NCBI GenBank assembly: GCA_003153335.1
Contig: PLYG01000370.1
Location: forward strand, 1 to 8,013
Source of the DNA: Betaproteobacteria bacterium
Lineage (GTDB): Bacteria > Pseudomonadota > Gammaproteobacteria > Burkholderiales > Casimicrobiaceae
Length of the DNA: 8,013 bases
Direction: 5' to 3'
The position numbers were made by a program, and so were the translations under genes. Positions 6,664 to 8,013 of the stretch are shown here, piece by piece; the first letter of the stretch is position 1; each line of letters starts with the position of its first letter. The notes under the pieces were generated by a model that searched no databases, was not told where the DNA came from, and saw only the letters and a list, made by a program, of their open reading frames with translations.

Positions 6664-7659
6664 TTACCAATAGCAACCTTGTTCTACCGTGTCGGAACGC
6701 TGCGGGGTTTCGGCGGATGAAGGGCGAACCCAATAGTTGTTGTAAAAGCGATTCACTTCGGGACGATCATCCCATCGGCGACCCCTGATTCCGAATAGTA
6801 CCTGCGTGGAGCCGCCCAAGTGGATAGCCTGTTTTCCCAGTTGTTTAACGAATGTGGCGAGAGGCAGACCGTACGCCCCAGCTCCGATGATGGCTACATC
6901 GAATTGTGTTTGCGCTATGCGCGTACGCATGCTGTCGAGCGCCGCAAACCAGTCCGGGAAGCCCGGATTTTGCCCGGCGATGCTTTGAACGGCGGGCATG
7001 GTGAGCAGGTCAAGATCCGGCAAGACCTCCTTTCCGCCAAAAAGCATATGGCGATGTGCATACTGGGTTTGGATGGAACCGGCAAATGGATGTATTACCA
7101 AAACCCGGCGGCCAGCCAATGCCAGACTCCAGGGATGTTCATGATAGTAGGCCTCAAGACCCATGGGCAATCCAAGAATGGACTTGGACGCATGCCGCTC
7201 CAGCGCTCGTTCTTCATGGCGATCGAACCATAATATTGCCATGAGGTCAGCCATGCTCAACCAGTCGCCGAGCTCCTTTGCGTAGCGCTCCAAACATGCG
7301 TTGGTTGGGGAGAAGAACCCGGCGTTGTTTGCAAACGCGTGGGAGACGGTGGGCGACCATCGGGCTGGTTCTCCGCGAATCTGGCTACGCCAGCGTGCAA
7401 CGTGCCGACTGCCGGCTTGGGCGAGGATACCCTGGTAATTCACCCATACGGCCAGCTCGGCTGACCCGAGTCGCGAAACCATGAACGGCTCCCCTTTGCG
7501 TAACAAAGCGAAGATCTTTTCATTGGTCGCCGATGCCGACAAAACGTCGCGTCCAGCAAAACGGGATGTGCGCCGCGAATAAATCATGCGAATCCTTGCA
7601 AGCAGCGAAGCGGCTTTTCGTGCGGCCAGAAGGGGTAGAGGGAGATCTCCTTCAGACAT
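6664..7659 (-). CDS. Putative GT-D-fold (DUF1792-like) glycosyltransferase, 331 aa
   Basis: The protein has no GT-A or GT-B signature. Near the N-terminus, NEKIFALLRKGEPFMVSRLG (46-65) followed by SAEL matches the layout of the DUF1792/GT-D family, where an RFGDGE-like motif carries the metal-binding D-x-E; here the motif reads SRLGSAE (62-68), so E68 remains and the Asp is Ser66. The second half has a Rossmann-like strand and loop DVAIIGAGAYGLPLATFVKQ (254-273). A conserved-looking block HLGGSTQVLFGIRGRRW (280-296) follows, then a VNRFYNNYWVRPS tail (302-314). Proteins of this kind occur in polysaccharide loci, which fits the context. The ATG at 7657-7659 was chosen over the GTG at 7674 because GGAG stands 9 bases before it; it overlaps the stop of the upstream gene by 8 bp. 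The family assignment is from memory of motif layout, so the function is tentative; it may be a transferase of unusual chemistry or a non-catalytic relative. Confidence 0.6.
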   Translation of the reverse strand: MSEGDLPLPLLAARKAASLLARIRMIYSRRTSRFAGRDVLSASATNEKIFALLRKGEPFMVSRLGSAELAVWVNYQGILAQAGSRHVARWRSQIRGEPARWSPTVSHAFANNAGFFSPTNACLERYAKELGDWLSMADLMAILWFDRHEERALERHASKSILGLPMGLEAYYHEHPWSLALAGRRVLVIHPFAGSIQTQYAHRHMLFGGKEVLPDLDLLTMPAVQSIAGQNPGFPDWFAALDSMRTRIAQTQFDVAIIGAGAYGLPLATFVKQLGKQAIHLGGSTQVLFGIRGRRWDDRPEVNRFYNNYWVRPSSAETPQRSDTVEQGCYW

Positions 7660-8013
7660 GCGTTTGATCTCCACGAAAAAAACGACGAATGCTTCTCCAC
7701 AGTCTATTCAGGATGAATAGGGGTCTCAACCGACTTTCCAATTGTTGCTTGTATTGCTGCAAAGCATTTCTCTCGGCCGCCAGATTGCGGACCCGTTCCA
7801 GAGCGGATTCGAGCCCCAGATGCGCCGCCACCACGCCAACGATCTCAGCTTCGCCGTTTACTGAAAGTGCGTGAGTCTTACCTAACACGTGATGACGATA
7901 CACGGAAATTTCAGCGTCGATAAAGCCAGGCGGCGCAATCTTCAGAAAGCGCAACCACAAATCCAGATCCATGGCGTAGTGCAAATGCTCGTCAAGCTGC
8001 CTACCCGCTTTGC
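7652..8013 (-). CDS. Family 2 glycosyltransferase, C-terminal 119 residues (5' end beyond the window)
   Basis: The frame is open to the right edge and starts mid-gene. The visible N-terminal part, LDEHLHYAMDLDLWLRFLK, matches the end of the GT2 catalytic domain, where the D-x-D-L-W-x-R motif carries the presumed catalytic base. FIDAEISVYRHHVLGKTHAL follows, with the usual His-containing loop before the last strand. The remaining residues (about the last 55) form a charged helix with heptad-like Leu and Glu/Arg spacing (LESALERVRNLAAERNALQQ) and end in a basic tail, RSIRRFFRGDQTHV, that could bind the membrane surface. The stop codon is 7652-7654 and overlaps the next gene by 8 bp, so both are probably co-translated. 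A TTG at 7984 is inside the domain and is not the start. Sugar specificity cannot be assigned. Confidence 0.85.
   Translation of the reverse strand, partial: KAGRQLDEHLHYAMDLDLWLRFLKIAPPGFIDAEISVYRHHVLGKTHALSVNGEAEIVGVVAAHLGLESALERVRNLAAERNALQQYKQQLESRLRPLFILNRLWRSIRRFFRGDQTHV
7669..7672 (-). promoter_or_regulatory. Ribosome binding site GGAG for the GT-D-like gene
   Basis: GGAG on the minus strand lies 9 bases before ATG 7657-7659, inside the end of the upstream glycosyltransferase gene. It decides between that ATG and the GTG five codons upstream, which overlaps the GGAG itself. Confidence 0.65.

Overview
The window is a stretch of a cell-surface polysaccharide (exopolysaccharide, capsule or O-antigen type) biosynthesis locus. 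All eight recognisable genes lie on the minus strand, so transcription runs from the right edge to the left edge. Both terminal genes run off the window. GC content is moderately high with many G/C third positions. The gene mix (family 2 and family 4 glycosyltransferases, a polytopic O-antigen polymerase/ligase-like protein, a methyltransferase) suggests a Gram-negative bacterium, probably a proteobacterium. No housekeeping gene is present to place it better.

Layout in transcription order: (1) 8013-7652, C-terminal part of a family 2 glycosyltransferase; (2) 7659-6664, an uncharacterised protein that looks like the GT-D (DUF1792-type) glycosyltransferase fold; (3) a 211-bp gap, 6663-6453, the only sizeable break in the cluster; (4) 6452-5544, family 2 glycosyltransferase; (5) 5547-4624, second family 2 glycosyltransferase; (6) 4631-3168, polytopic membrane protein of the O-antigen polymerase/ligase type; (7) 3171-1948, family 4 glycosyltransferase; (8) 1940-726, second family 4 glycosyltransferase; (9) an 88-bp gap with a stem-loop and a run of eight C on the sense strand; (10) 637-1, the N-terminal 212 residues of a class I SAM-dependent methyltransferase. 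The methyltransferase frame stays open through the gap upstream of its first ATG.

Genes 4 to 8 are almost certainly one operon. Three successive junctions overlap by 4, 8 and 4 bp, and the fourth is a 7-bp gap. The GT-D-like gene overlaps the partial glycosyltransferase by 8 bp in the same way. Together the genes look like the assembly part of a Wzx/Wzy-type pathway: several cytoplasmic glycosyltransferases build a lipid-linked oligosaccharide, a methyltransferase may decorate it, and the polytopic protein polymerises or transfers it at the periplasmic face. The initiating phosphosugar transferase, flippase, export and chain-length proteins and sugar-nucleotide enzymes are not in this window.

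No tRNA, rRNA, CRISPR array, insertion sequence or clear rho-independent terminator was seen. The least ordinary items are the GT-D-like protein with an altered metal-binding motif, the C8 tract and uncertain start at the methyltransferase gene, and a small hairpin that would cover the ribosome binding site of the gene at 6452.
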